A DNA stretch of 64,000 bases from an uncultured Flammeovirgaceae bacterium (GTDB lineage: Bacteria; Bacteroidota; Bacteroidia; Cytophagales; Cyclobacteriaceae), in assembly GCA_937883755.1 (NCBI GenBank), contig CAKZYA010000063.1:1-64000 (forward strand), in the 5' to 3' direction. A program made the position numbers and the translations under genes. Position 1 is the first letter of the stretch. Each line of letters opens with the position of its first letter. Below the pieces are notes generated by a model. The model worked only from the letters and a program-made list of their open reading frames with translations, was not told the DNA's origin and made no database searches. Below are positions 35,536-44,783 of this stretch, in pieces.

Positions 35536-37878
35536 ATGGCTGAAGAAATTTTAATCGAGGTCAGTCTAGATAAAGCTCAGGCGCAAAAAGACCTGGACGC
35601 TATTGCTGTCAGTAAGCAGCGATTGAAAGAAGAGCAGCAGGGGTTAAATGCAGCTTACAAAGCTGGAAAAATCTCTCAGGCTGATTTTGCCAAGCAAACC
35701 GCCCGGCTAAAAACCCAGACGAAAGAACTGTCTACGCAAGAGCGAGAACTAGGAAAAGTACTTCAGGCTGAAGCGGGTAGTATTGATGCCTTAAAGGTGC
35801 AGTTAGCTGAACTTACCAGGCAGCGTAACGCTACCAATCAGAGTACAGCAGAGGGGGTAAGGCAAGCAAGTCAATTAGATGCTTCTATCAAATCACTGAA
35901 TGATAGAATTAGCAAGAATGAACAGGCCGGAGGGGACTTTCGCCGGAATGTAGGAGCGTATTCTGATGGCTTTAAAAATGCAGTAACCCAAACCGGATTC
36001 TTCAATACTGAATTAGGCCGGGTAGTTAGCCAGGGTAGTAATGCTATCCGAACCATGACAAACTTAACCAATGGGGTACGGACATTCAAAACTGTACTAG
36101 CCAGTACCGGAATTGGTTTGATTGTTTTAGCTCTTGGTTCCCTGGTAGCTATGTTCCAGAGTAGCGAAGAAGGGCAAGGTAGACTGAATAAGGTTATGGA
36201 GCAATTTGGGGTAATTATAGGTAATGCCTCGGATTTAGTAGGTGACTTTGGAGATATTCTCTTCTCCGTGTTTACCGGGCAATTTGACGAAATACCCGGT
36301 AAGTTTGAAAAACTCAAGGAGGGTGTATCTGGCTTTGTTGAAGAAACCAGTATAGAGCTAGAGTTGGCTAGGGAAGTAGCTGATCTTACACTCGCTACTA
36401 ACCGTTTAGAACGGCAGCTTACCGTTGAACAGTCTAAAACCGAAGCCAGAGTACAGGAGCTTCGTCTGAAAGCCCGTCAGGAGGAGGCGTTTTCTAATGA
36501 GCAACGATTAGAGTTTTTGAATGAAGCGAATCGGCTCCAAGATCAACTACTCGAGAAGGATGAGAAAATAAAGCAAAACCGATTGGTAATTGCACGTACA
36601 GAAAACTCTTTCTCCAAGTCTACCAAAGAAAACCTAGACGCGGAAGCCCAGGCTGAGGCCGATCTTAATAAGGTAGTAGCTACTCGGTTCTCACAAGCTC
36701 GTCAGATTGAACGGGAGCGTATTCAAATCGTACGTGCTATCGCTAGGGAAGAAAAGGCAAATGAGCAAGCAAGGGCAGCAGCCCTAGAAGAGCGTAAGCG
36801 CAAAACCAATGATCTTACCAAGCTAGAGTTAGCGGAGGAGGGATTAGATATTCAAGCTAGAATACTAGAAGTAGAGCAAGGAAGTAAAGAGGAATTAGAG
36901 CTACAAAAAAAACTTGTTGATAATAAGTTAGCGATCACCTTAGTTGGGTTAGAGGGTGAAAAGCAAGCTCAGATCAATGCCCAAAAGGAAGCAAACAACC
37001 AAAAATTAGCTTTAGAGAAACAGTTTCAAGAGCGTAAAGCAAAAGAAGCTGAGGTAGCAGCGAAGCAGAAAGCCAAAGAAGAAATTGAGTTTAACAAATC
37101 GGTTACCGAGGATATAAATGAAGCCATTCGGCAGGTTAACCAGGATGTACAGACTAGTGTAGAAAGACAGATAACAGCCGAACAGCAACGCTTAGAACAA
37201 GTTCGGACAGTAGAGGAGGGTAGGCGGGCACTCATGGCGGAAAGTCTCGCGGTCATTGCAGCCAATACCAAAGAAGGAACCGCTTTACAGAAAGCGGCCG
37301 CCGTAGCTACGGCTGGCTACCAAACCTACGTAGCTGCTAACCAAGCATTAGCAAACCCTCCTGGACCACCTTTTACCATTCCTTTTATGCTGGCAGCCAT
37401 TGTATCCGGACTAGCTAACGTGAAGGAAATTCTTAAACTCAAAATGGGAGGACTTGTCCCTATATCAAGCAATTCACTCGCTACCAACATTGTGAAAGCA
37501 GAGAAAGGAACGGTTCTACGTGGCCCCTCTCATGCATTGGGTGGTATTCCGGTAATGGTAAGAAATAAGCAAGTAGCGGAAGTCGAAGGCGGAGAGGTCG
37601 TGCTTACCAGGAACGTGAGTAAAAGCCCGGCTTTCTTAGCCTTAGCCAGCACCTTAAATCAGTTAGCCGGAGGTAGATCGTTGACCACTCAAAAGTACAT
37701 TATGGCTACAGGTGGTATTATTGCATCTGCTCGTCAGGCTGCAACACGAGCCTCACAGAATAAAGCAATTAACCAGCTTAATGAGACACTGACCAATAAG
37801 AAATTTTACGTGGCAGTTACTGATATTCGTAGGGCTGAAAAGGAAATGATTGACGTGGAACAGAAACGGACAATCTAA
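35536..37878 (+). CDS. Phage tail tape-measure-like protein
   Basis: A 780-residue protein. Long coiled-coil regions (residues ~1-115 and ~265-540, e.g. QKDLDAIAVSKQRLKEEQQG) flank a hydrophobic segment near 190-215 (GIGLIVLALGSLVAMFQ). A Gly/Ala-rich hydrophobic patch near 600-640 (ANPPGPPFTIPFMLAAIVSG) and a C-terminal GGIPVMV/VEGGEVVLT region follow. This is the arrangement of tape-measure proteins, which set tail length and form the DNA channel. The base composition is closer to host DNA than its surroundings. It is the only tail-type gene in the element, which is unexpected. Confidence 0.75.
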   Translation: MAEEILIEVSLDKAQAQKDLDAIAVSKQRLKEEQQGLNAAYKAGKISQADFAKQTARLKTQTKELSTQERELGKVLQAEAGSIDALKVQLAELTRQRNATNQSTAEGVRQASQLDASIKSLNDRISKNEQAGGDFRRNVGAYSDGFKNAVTQTGFFNTELGRVVSQGSNAIRTMTNLTNGVRTFKTVLASTGIGLIVLALGSLVAMFQSSEEGQGRLNKVMEQFGVIIGNASDLVGDFGDILFSVFTGQFDEIPGKFEKLKEGVSGFVEETSIELELAREVADLTLATNRLERQLTVEQSKTEARVQELRLKARQEEAFSNEQRLEFLNEANRLQDQLLEKDEKIKQNRLVIARTENSFSKSTKENLDAEAQAEADLNKVVATRFSQARQIERERIQIVRAIAREEKANEQARAAALEERKRKTNDLTKLELAEEGLDIQARILEVEQGSKEELELQKKLVDNKLAITLVGLEGEKQAQINAQKEANNQKLALEKQFQERKAKEAEVAAKQKAKEEIEFNKSVTEDINEAIRQVNQDVQTSVERQITAEQQRLEQVRTVEEGRRALMAESLAVIAANTKEGTALQKAAAVATAGYQTYVAANQALANPPGPPFTIPFMLAAIVSGLANVKEILKLKMGGLVPISSNSLATNIVKAEKGTVLRGPSHALGGIPVMVRNKQVAEVEGGEVVLTRNVSKSPAFLALASTLNQLAGGRSLTTQKYIMATGGIIASARQAATRASQNKAINQLNETLTNKKFYVAVTDIRRAEKEMIDVEQKRTI

Positions 37879-39048
37879 AATCTTAGTAATCAATTTTTCA
37901 CAGTTTAAACTACTTGAAAATACTGAAGATTTGGAAAGGTTTGGAGTAGGGAAGGGTGCTTCTTTCAAATGTTAATTCACATAAGCGCACGTGTAATAAC
38001 TTAAGGGAGTTTTTCTTGGCAAAGCTCAAAACATTGGGACTAATATTGTTCTTATATCATAGCATGAACTTTACCTTTCCTAACAACACCTTTCTATTGT
38101 GTGATCGGTTTATTCACGAGTGTTCAATGCTTCATCTTAAGCAAACGGAAGTACTGGAAATGACTAAAAAGCGATTGTATGACAGCCAACTCGGTCACAT
38201 CCTCACCCAGAAGAAGGAAAGTTTTCCAAAACGGCCGTATAGCTCACAACGCTATTTATTTGCTCAATACTCTAATTGATGGGTTTTGTACGGGAAAGAA
38301 TAGATAAGGAGCCAAAAATCCATTAAAATCTTACTCTTGAAGTTTATTCCCTTGTACCTAAGGGAATGAGAACATACATAAGTTTTTTTACTCATTTATT
38401 TTAAGATAATACACTCATGTTGTCATAATGACGAACCTTAATATGGGATATGATTCAAAATTGTCTTCAGAATACCAATGATGACGTACACAAAAAATAC
38501 CTAACAATGGGTATTGTCCCGGAAGAAAATTTTGCCGTTATTCACTATCGCTTATTGTTTTCAACCTTAAACTTGCACTCCTATGCCTAACTTCACCGGA
38601 CGCCAATGTCTGAAAAAAGCTCCTGTTATCCCACTTATGTCATCTTACTTCGGGGTGTTTGGTAAAACCCCTCTACATCAATTCGTCCACTTCGCACCTC
38701 ATAAAACCACTGAAATTAGTCTTTGCTACGAAAGAGAGTAAGTGAAAATATGCTAATTGAAAATGATTATCTCCAGTATGATCTAATTTATCAGCTACTC
38801 ATTAGTTCTTGATTCGCTAAGTCTTGTTACTTCAAAAACAAGTGTTTGGCAAGTAAGCTTTTGGATACTTCAGATTATAGGATCAAAACACATGGATAAT
38901 ATCAGGCCAGAAGTGAAATATCAAATAGAAGTAAAAGCTTTTTATCGTGTGCGATATATGATCTGTCCTGAATAGTAAAAACATACTTTATTGGGTATAT
39001 CAGCTAGCATTATATATAGTAATTGTATTGCTAAACACACATAACCAG
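37879..39048. other. About 1.2 kb without a convincing gene
   Basis: An AT-rich stretch between the tape-measure-like gene and the next exported protein. One frame (37956-38279, +, GTG start) has a tail reading KRLYDSQLGHILTQKKES, which might be a remnant, but there is no ribosome site and no family. I see no hairpin-plus-T-run terminator or RNA gene. Confidence 0.4.
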
Positions 39049-40482
39049 ATGAATAGAATACTACTCCTCAGTATTACTCTTTTATTATTAATAACCTCTG
39101 TATCTGCTCAGGTAGAACAAGATAGTATCGATGCTTTCGTGCTTAATGATTCGAGTTCTCGTAAAGAATTTAGGCAAATTCTCAATTTGCAATTTTCAAA
39201 ACTCGTTACCGGCAACACTTTTTCTAATATTGGCAATTATGCCTCGATTAAAACCACTGATAAGTCCTTAAGTCTTTCAGCTAGTATTTTAAATAAAAAT
39301 GGAAACGTGTTATCACTTGAGGCCTCAGGTGGAGCGACCGAAGGTGTATCCGCATTTTTTAATAATGGTGACTTAAATACCAACATTTCTGGGGAGTTGA
39401 CCTATCATATTCTTATTAATCCCTTTTCGAATAATACTATCAAACGAAATTCACTTGAACGCGATAAACTACGAGACGAACTGCAAAAGGCAGGAGATAC
39501 ATATAGAGCGGAGACCATAGCTATTGAGCACAAAAAAGAATTACTTGATTTAAAGACTAAGATAGACAAGGCGATAACAAAACAAAATGCTATCAAGGAT
39601 TCAATTAAAGCAGTTTCAACACGGATTAAAACGAGTCCGATTGAGAAACTAACATTTAAAAGAGATAGCCTCCTCTATGAAATAGATAAGATTGAACTTG
39701 ACTTAGGTCTCCTTGACAGGCAAAAGAAGAAAATAGAAAGCGATAAGTATTATTTCGAAACAGCTCAAGAAAAAGTTGAACAGAAGTATGATAAGGCTAT
39801 TGATGAGAATAATGAGAAGGTAATTAATCAAATGATTGAGGGTATTAGCCTCTACTGGATTTCAATGGGTTATGGTATAAGAAATGACGGCTTTAAGCTT
39901 TTTGACCCATCATTGGATTTTACCGATCAAGTTCAGAACGAAGAGGCTTTAGCACACCAATTTAATATTGCTCTTTCATATTATGGTTGGGAAAGTTTTT
40001 CTAATAAGGACATATATTGGTCAGTAGGAGTCAGTTACCAATTGGGAAATAATCTAAATTCTCTTTCTAATCTCAAGGTTAAAGACTTTGAAGATGTATC
40101 CTCTAATCCAAATCGAGAATCATTTTCAGAGCAAAGTGTATTTGCAGGTGATTTTGAAGATAATTTGAATGAACTTAAGGTATTCTTTGACTTCTACAGG
40201 TTTTTCAGAACCTCTCGTAAAAATAGCTTTGCTTTTCATTTAAATCCTTCACTATTAACCAGAGAGAATACTAAGCCATTAACATCATTACGAACAGGTA
40301 TTGTTATTCCATTTACAAAAACAGATGATGCAACCTCTTTTTTAAATTTGGAGATTTTCTACGACTTTAATGATCTTTTCAATACTTCTGATAATGATGA
40401 TAGCTTACTAAGCAGCAATATAATTGGGTTAGCTGCAACTTTCCCCATTAATTTTTTCAAACCAAAAACTGAATCATTATGA
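39049..40482 (+). CDS. Exported hypothetical protein with central coiled coil
   Basis: A 477-residue protein starting at ATG 39049, which opens a clean signal peptide (NRILLLSITLLLLITSVSAQ). After a short beta-rich part, residues ~140-265 form a long coiled coil (RDELQKAGDTYRAETIAIEHKK … EKVEQKYDKAIDENNEK). The last ~200 residues have alternating, aromatic-rich strands (YYGWESFSNKDIYWSVGVSYQLG) that could be an outer-membrane barrel. I recognise no family. It could be surface cargo of the element. Its stop overlaps the next small gene by 4 bp (ATGA). Confidence 0.65.
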   Translation: MNRILLLSITLLLLITSVSAQVEQDSIDAFVLNDSSSRKEFRQILNLQFSKLVTGNTFSNIGNYASIKTTDKSLSLSASILNKNGNVLSLEASGGATEGVSAFFNNGDLNTNISGELTYHILINPFSNNTIKRNSLERDKLRDELQKAGDTYRAETIAIEHKKELLDLKTKIDKAITKQNAIKDSIKAVSTRIKTSPIEKLTFKRDSLLYEIDKIELDLGLLDRQKKKIESDKYYFETAQEKVEQKYDKAIDENNEKVINQMIEGISLYWISMGYGIRNDGFKLFDPSLDFTDQVQNEEALAHQFNIALSYYGWESFSNKDIYWSVGVSYQLGNNLNSLSNLKVKDFEDVSSNPNRESFSEQSVFAGDFEDNLNELKVFFDFYRFFRTSRKNSFAFHLNPSLLTRENTKPLTSLRTGIVIPFTKTDDATSFLNLEIFYDFNDLFNTSDNDDSLLSSNIIGLAATFPINFFKPKTESL

Positions 40483-40661
40483 TGTACTATCAAGCCGTTT
40501 GTTCTCGGCATAATTTTGCGAGTAGTCTTTATGTGAGGCGATCTGACGCTGTTCGTAGTGCTAGAGCACATAGAAATAGAGTAGGAAGACCACATAATAT
40601 TCAAATTCTCGATGTTTGGATAGACAACATCCAAGTTCGCTCTACAGAGAACCTACAATGA
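40479..40661 (+). CDS. Small basic protein, 60 residues
   Basis: An ATG-ATG start overlapping the previous stop by 4 bp. The sequence MMYYQAVCSRHNFASSLYVRRSDAVR… is strongly basic and reads like a compact domain: one Cys, three His, and an RSDAVRSARAHRNRVGRPHN stretch of DNA- or RNA-binding character. Similar small basic proteins occur in Bacteroidota islands, but I cannot name the family. The overlap argues for real translation. Confidence 0.5.
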   Translation: MMYYQAVCSRHNFASSLYVRRSDAVRSARAHRNRVGRPHNIQILDVWIDNIQVRSTENLQ

Positions 40662-40802
40662 ACATAGCTTTTTGGTAGACCAAGAAGTTGATCAAAAGCA
40701 AGACATAATACTCAAGCCATTAAACTAAAAAGCAACTTAAAAACTTAAAAATACAAAAGGTGAATACGAATATTACTCCATTATTAGTGGAAATTAGAAT
40801 AA

Positions 40803-41660
40803 ATGAATAATAAGATATCTACAGTTCGAAACCCTCTTACTGTAATAGCGATTTTTGCAGGCATAGCAGAAATCATGGGAACAGCTGTATTGCCGTTTCT
40901 AGAGGCTCAAAGTCAACAGATCTTTATTTGGTTTTTGATGCTATTCCCCTTTATCCTGATTGTTTTTTTCTTTTTGACATTAAATTGGAATCATAAGGTA
41001 TTATATGCTCCTTCTGACTTTACGAATGAAGATAATTTCGTTGATATTTTGAAAAAACCTTCAATCCAAGAAACAATCTCAAATATTGAGGAGGAACTGG
41101 AAGAACGCAGTGATAAAAATGGCGAATCTGAAACAGAAAATGCTTCTATAAACACCTTGAAAAACGATAGCCCTGTAAATAGCGCTATATCAACTAAAGA
41201 GAAAAGAAAAGGAGATTCAATTCTTGTTAGAAACATACATCGGCAACGATTTATAGAGATACAAATGGCAGAGCTTCTTGTACTCAAGAAGCTAGAGCAA
41301 GAACTTAAATTACCCATCCAAAGAGAGTTCATGTTAAAGACTAGAGGTGTTCAAGTTATTTTTGATGGAATCGTACAAGATGGTTCAAATCTAACAGGTA
41401 TAGAAGTCAAATCTATGTTTAGCAGAAACTCCTTAAATACTGCTGGCTGGCAAGATTTGACTTATAGATTTGAAAACCTTTATCAATCACTTTCAGATTC
41501 ACAAAAGAAATCGTTTTCAATAATTTTCGCGGTTGCTACAGATGAAAATGTTAACGATATGAAGCTTTTTTTAGAAAAGAAGATGAGTGATTTAAGCTTT
41601 CCAGTCCAAATCCGTGTTTATGACATTGACCAATTACGAAATGAATCAATTTATAAATAA
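40803..41660 (+). CDS. Two-TM protein with C-terminal PD-(D/E)XK nuclease-like domain
   Basis: A 285-residue protein. Two membrane helices near residues 11-32 and 40-60 (IFIWFLMLFPFILIVFFFL) are followed by HKVLYAPSDF, a charged linker (residues 75-140) and a C-terminal domain from about 150. That domain contains MLKTRGVQVIFDGIVQDG and TGIEVKSMFSRN, so an Asp followed by E-V-K fits the restriction-endonuclease fold active site. FAIIFAVATDENVND-like strands follow. A membrane-tethered nuclease is the pattern of several phage-defence effectors, but I do not know a described system that matches. It is a single gene with 140 bp of gene-free DNA upstream. Confidence 0.6.
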   Translation: MNNKISTVRNPLTVIAIFAGIAEIMGTAVLPFLEAQSQQIFIWFLMLFPFILIVFFFLTLNWNHKVLYAPSDFTNEDNFVDILKKPSIQETISNIEEELEERSDKNGESETENASINTLKNDSPVNSAISTKEKRKGDSILVRNIHRQRFIEIQMAELLVLKKLEQELKLPIQREFMLKTRGVQVIFDGIVQDGSNLTGIEVKSMFSRNSLNTAGWQDLTYRFENLYQSLSDSQKKSFSIIFAVATDENVNDMKLFLEKKMSDLSFPVQIRVYDIDQLRNESIYK

Positions 41661-41695
41661 AAACGACTACTTATAACTGATACCCTACCTTCAAC

Positions 41696-42871
41696 CTACT
41701 CATCTTCTTCCACCACAATAGCCCCCTGTTCAATGGCGTAGGAGAGAAAGTCGACTAAGCTGTCTGGTTCACCAGAGGCTGCTATATTTACTTGAAAATC
41801 AGCCGTTGATAAAATACGAGCAGAATCTAGTTGCACATTTGTTACTATAGCACGCTCAAGATTGGCACCCTGAAGATTGGAATACCGAAAATTAGCATCC
41901 TCAAGATTGGCCTCCGGAAGATCAGCATCCCGAAGATAGGCATTCCTGAGACTAGCATCTCTGAGATCGGAATTACGAAGATTGGCACGCCAAAGATCAG
42001 CATTAGTAAAAAAAGCACCTCTGAGATCGGTATCCCGAAGATTGGCATACTGAAGATTCGCACCTCTGAGCTTGGCATCCCGAAGATAGGAATACTCAAG
42101 ATTGGCCTCCGGAAGATAGGCATTCCCAAGACAACTGTGACTAAAATTAGGACTTGGATTCAATGGAAAACCTACACACATCGCTACCAATGCCTGAAGT
42201 AGTTCTCCCCGCTCTCTACTTACTATCCTGATTGAATAATCGGGGTAACTATCATTCGATATCTCGGCGGAGTCATATGGCAGTAGTGCCTCCGAAACAG
42301 AAAGAATTCTAAAAACTAACGGTTTAGGAACATCCCAATTACTATCGCTTTGAACACTATCAGCTTTCCGAGCTTCATACAAATCACCAATCAGCTCAGA
42401 AACCATTTGCCCATTAGTAGCCACAAGCTGCTGTTGGTTCTGTTCTTGGAAGAGTCTGTTTTGCTCTAAAATTGCCTTATTTTGGTCTTTAAACTCAAAT
42501 AAAGTTAAGATGGCAATAAGGGTTCCTGCTAACCCAATCACCGAAGCAACAATAATCGTGGTTACTCGTCTAAATATTAAATTCTCAGCTAGTGCTAGCA
42601 ATGCTGCTAATCGTTGTTCTTTTTGCGCTTGACTGCCATCGCCTCCTTCTCGGTAGACCGTAAACACCCGTTGAACCGCTGGAATTAATCGGTGCTCCTG
42701 ACGAATTAGTTTGATCTCAAGCTCTTCTTGTTGCGCTGCTAGTTCAGTGACACAAGCACTAAGCTCCTCGAGCGTAACGGGTTCAAGATTGGTCGTAGCC
42801 TCTTCTCCAGATGCAGCACCATTGGTTGACTGCCCAGCGGTAGACTCGGATTGGTTTTTGGATTCAGGCAT
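41696..42871 (-). CDS. Pentapeptide-repeat protein with membrane anchor
   Basis: A 391-residue protein. The N-terminal third is acidic and coiled coil (TELAAQQEELEIKLIRQEHRL), with one membrane helix near residues 105-127 (ATTIIVASVIGLAGTLIAIL-type). The C-terminal ~110 residues contain about 20 pentapeptides A(D/N)LxX (ANLEYSYLRDAKLRGANLQYANLRD…), forming a right-handed quadrilateral beta-helix. Related membrane/pentapeptide proteins occur in Bacteroidota islands; a DNA-mimic or scaffold role is speculative. It is the only leftward gene in this part of the element, transcribed against its neighbours. Confidence 0.8.
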   Translation of the reverse strand: MPESKNQSESTAGQSTNGAASGEEATTNLEPVTLEELSACVTELAAQQEELEIKLIRQEHRLIPAVQRVFTVYREGGDGSQAQKEQRLAALLALAENLIFRRVTTIIVASVIGLAGTLIAILTLFEFKDQNKAILEQNRLFQEQNQQQLVATNGQMVSELIGDLYEARKADSVQSDSNWDVPKPLVFRILSVSEALLPYDSAEISNDSYPDYSIRIVSRERGELLQALVAMCVGFPLNPSPNFSHSCLGNAYLPEANLEYSYLRDAKLRGANLQYANLRDTDLRGAFFTNADLWRANLRNSDLRDASLRNAYLRDADLPEANLEDANFRYSNLQGANLERAIVTNVQLDSARILSTADFQVNIAASGEPDSLVDFLSYAIEQGAIVVEEDE

Positions 42872-43070
42872 AAAGCATGTAGTATCCTCCTAAGATGGGA
42901 ATTTTACGCTGCACTTGCTAGTGGTAAACTTGACAAGTTGAGGTCATTTTCAAAATGAAGACCATGGATAAGTCTTTTTACTCAGGAAAGTCGAAAAAAG
43001 GGTAATAAGCTTTATTTTAAAGTAGTGCAATGATATATTCATAGTTTTACTACTTAACCTACTATTCTAA

Positions 43071-44036
43071 ATGTTTAAGAAGCGAAAGTTTTGGGTCAAG
43101 TCTGCTTATTGGTTTATAGTTGTTTGGATATTAGTTTACATTTTTGGGACAACTTATTTGAATCCAGCTATACCTGATGATAACCTGTCGACTGAATTTA
43201 TAAACAGAGCATTTTCTTGGATCATCTTTTTAGTGGGGCTCGGTTTATTTGTATTTTACTATTTAGAGATTGGGTTTAGTTCTACCTTGAAGCCTCCTAG
43301 GCAGAGCAAGAATAAAAAAGAATACAATAACGAATTTCAAGAACTTGAGCGTAGACTTAACGAAAGGTTCAAGAATCTCGAGAAGACTAATTTAACATAC
43401 CATGCTTCTAATGAAGTTATTGAAAAGGCAATTGAAGAAAAGGTAAGCATGGAGATTTTGAATTCATTTGAAAAGAAATACGCACAAAATGCTATTCATG
43501 AAATCAACATGTCAAAAATAGAGAGCTACATTGAAAGCCTAGAATTTAACATAGATCAGTATATAAATAAGCTATCAAGGAATAGCTCCATTAATCTTGT
43601 CATAGGTGCTTTGACTACGGCAATTGCCGTATCAATTCTTGGTGTACTTGTTTTTGAAAAAGATATTGACTTCACCAATGAAAATGAGGTTTTGGCTCAT
43701 TACATCCCTCGTGTATCCATTTCCATATTTATCGAGGTTTTTTCATTCTTCTTTCTACGGCTTTATAGAGCAAACCTTGAAGATGTAAAATATTTCGAAA
43801 ACGAACGAACGAATATCAAGTCTAAAATTCTTGCTTTTATGACTTCTTACCTTGACAGTAATAAGGATGCAAAGCTTCTTTCGTTAGCAGACCTTATTGG
43901 AACTGAGAGAAATTTTAAGCTTATGAAAAATGAATCTACCATTGGGTTGGAAAAATCAAGAATCAATGCTGAGAACGATAATAAATGGCTTGAGATGATT
44001 ACAAAATTCTGGGATTCAAAAAAACAAGATACCTGA
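43071..44036 (+). CDS. Four-TM protein with coiled coil, partner of the TIR-like gene
   Basis: A 321-residue membrane protein. Two helices lie near residues 10-30 and 48-68 (WIIFLVGLGLFVFYYLEI), then a coiled-coil region (about 85-165), then two more helices near 175-200 (LVIGALTTAIAVSILGVLVF) and 215-240 (VSISIFIEVFSFFFL), then a helical tail. No family is recognised. The next gene starts 9 bp after its stop on the same strand, so the two are probably one operon. Together they look like a membrane component plus a nucleotide-active enzyme. Confidence 0.65.
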   Translation: MFKKRKFWVKSAYWFIVVWILVYIFGTTYLNPAIPDDNLSTEFINRAFSWIIFLVGLGLFVFYYLEIGFSSTLKPPRQSKNKKEYNNEFQELERRLNERFKNLEKTNLTYHASNEVIEKAIEEKVSMEILNSFEKKYAQNAIHEINMSKIESYIESLEFNIDQYINKLSRNSSINLVIGALTTAIAVSILGVLVFEKDIDFTNENEVLAHYIPRVSISIFIEVFSFFFLRLYRANLEDVKYFENERTNIKSKILAFMTSYLDSNKDAKLLSLADLIGTERNFKLMKNESTIGLEKSRINAENDNKWLEMITKFWDSKKQDT

Positions 44037-44045
44037 CCACTGACT

Positions 44046-44690
44046 ATGGCTACTAAAAAGAAAACTGAAACCGAAGAAGATAAGCCCGATAGTTGTTTTG
44101 TGATCATGCCCTTTGGCAGTTGGTTTGACAGCTATTATTTAGAAGTATATAAACCAGCCATTATCAACGCAGGACTTGAACCCAAAAGAGCCGATGATAT
44201 TTATCGGCCTAGCACGATTGTTCAAGATATCTGGACATACACCAAAGAGGCCAAAATTGTATTGGCTGATTTAACCGGAAAAAACGCGAATGTATTTTAC
44301 GAACTAGGTTTAGCTCATTCCTTAGCGAAGCCTGCTATCTTAGTTACAAATTCTATGGATGACGTTCCCTTTGATCTACGGGCATTACGTGTTATTGAAT
44401 ACAATAAAAATCACTGCAATTGGGGAGAGGTGTTGAGAGAAAAAATTGAAGCCTCCATAAAAGAAACTTTAGCATCCCCAGTCAATGCGGTGTTGCCTGC
44501 ATTTTTGGATATTGATCAATCAGAAAAAACAGAGATCACGATCAATGAAAGTGACTTTATAAAGTTAAAAAGTGATGTAGAACTATTACGAAATGAAATA
44601 AATTCTCCTCGGTTAGAGAAAGGTAATGTTGGACAGATAGAGGATCAAATTTTCGGGTCATCGCATTTTTCAGTGAGAAAAAAGTTATAA
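44046..44690 (+). CDS. TIR-like / nucleoside 2-deoxyribosyltransferase-fold protein
   Basis: A 214-residue cytoplasmic protein. Residues ~14-135 contain SCFVIMPFGSWFDSYY, then KRADDIYRPSTIVQDIWTY, IVLADLTGKNANVFYELGLAHSLAKPAIL and VPFDLRALRVIEY. This is the consensus of the TIR-like / deoxyribosyltransferase-like superfamily; the Glu in FYELGLAHS is in the position of the catalytic Glu that cleaves the glycosidic bond of NAD or nucleosides. The C-terminal ~70 residues are coiled coil and charged. In defence systems such domains deplete NAD+, but activity here is unproven. It is coupled to the membrane gene upstream. Confidence 0.7.
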   Translation: MATKKKTETEEDKPDSCFVIMPFGSWFDSYYLEVYKPAIINAGLEPKRADDIYRPSTIVQDIWTYTKEAKIVLADLTGKNANVFYELGLAHSLAKPAILVTNSMDDVPFDLRALRVIEYNKNHCNWGEVLREKIEASIKETLASPVNAVLPAFLDIDQSEKTEITINESDFIKLKSDVELLRNEINSPRLEKGNVGQIEDQIFGSSHFSVRKKL

Positions 44691-44783
44691 GGCTAAAATA
44701 GAATAGTTAAAAATTAACAATGTATAACATGATAAATAGTGAAAAGGCGCTTTAAGCCAAATTAAATAGGTAATCTTTGAAAT

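Noticed and set aside
37956-38279. 107-residue frame after the tape-measure-like gene
   Set aside because: GTG start without a ribosome site, unusual composition and no domain; not supported enough to list as a gene.
41831-42202. Plus-strand frame with ILKIG repeats
   Set aside because: It is the antisense shadow of the pentapeptide-repeat gene: the periodic codons of that gene create a periodic frame on the other strand.
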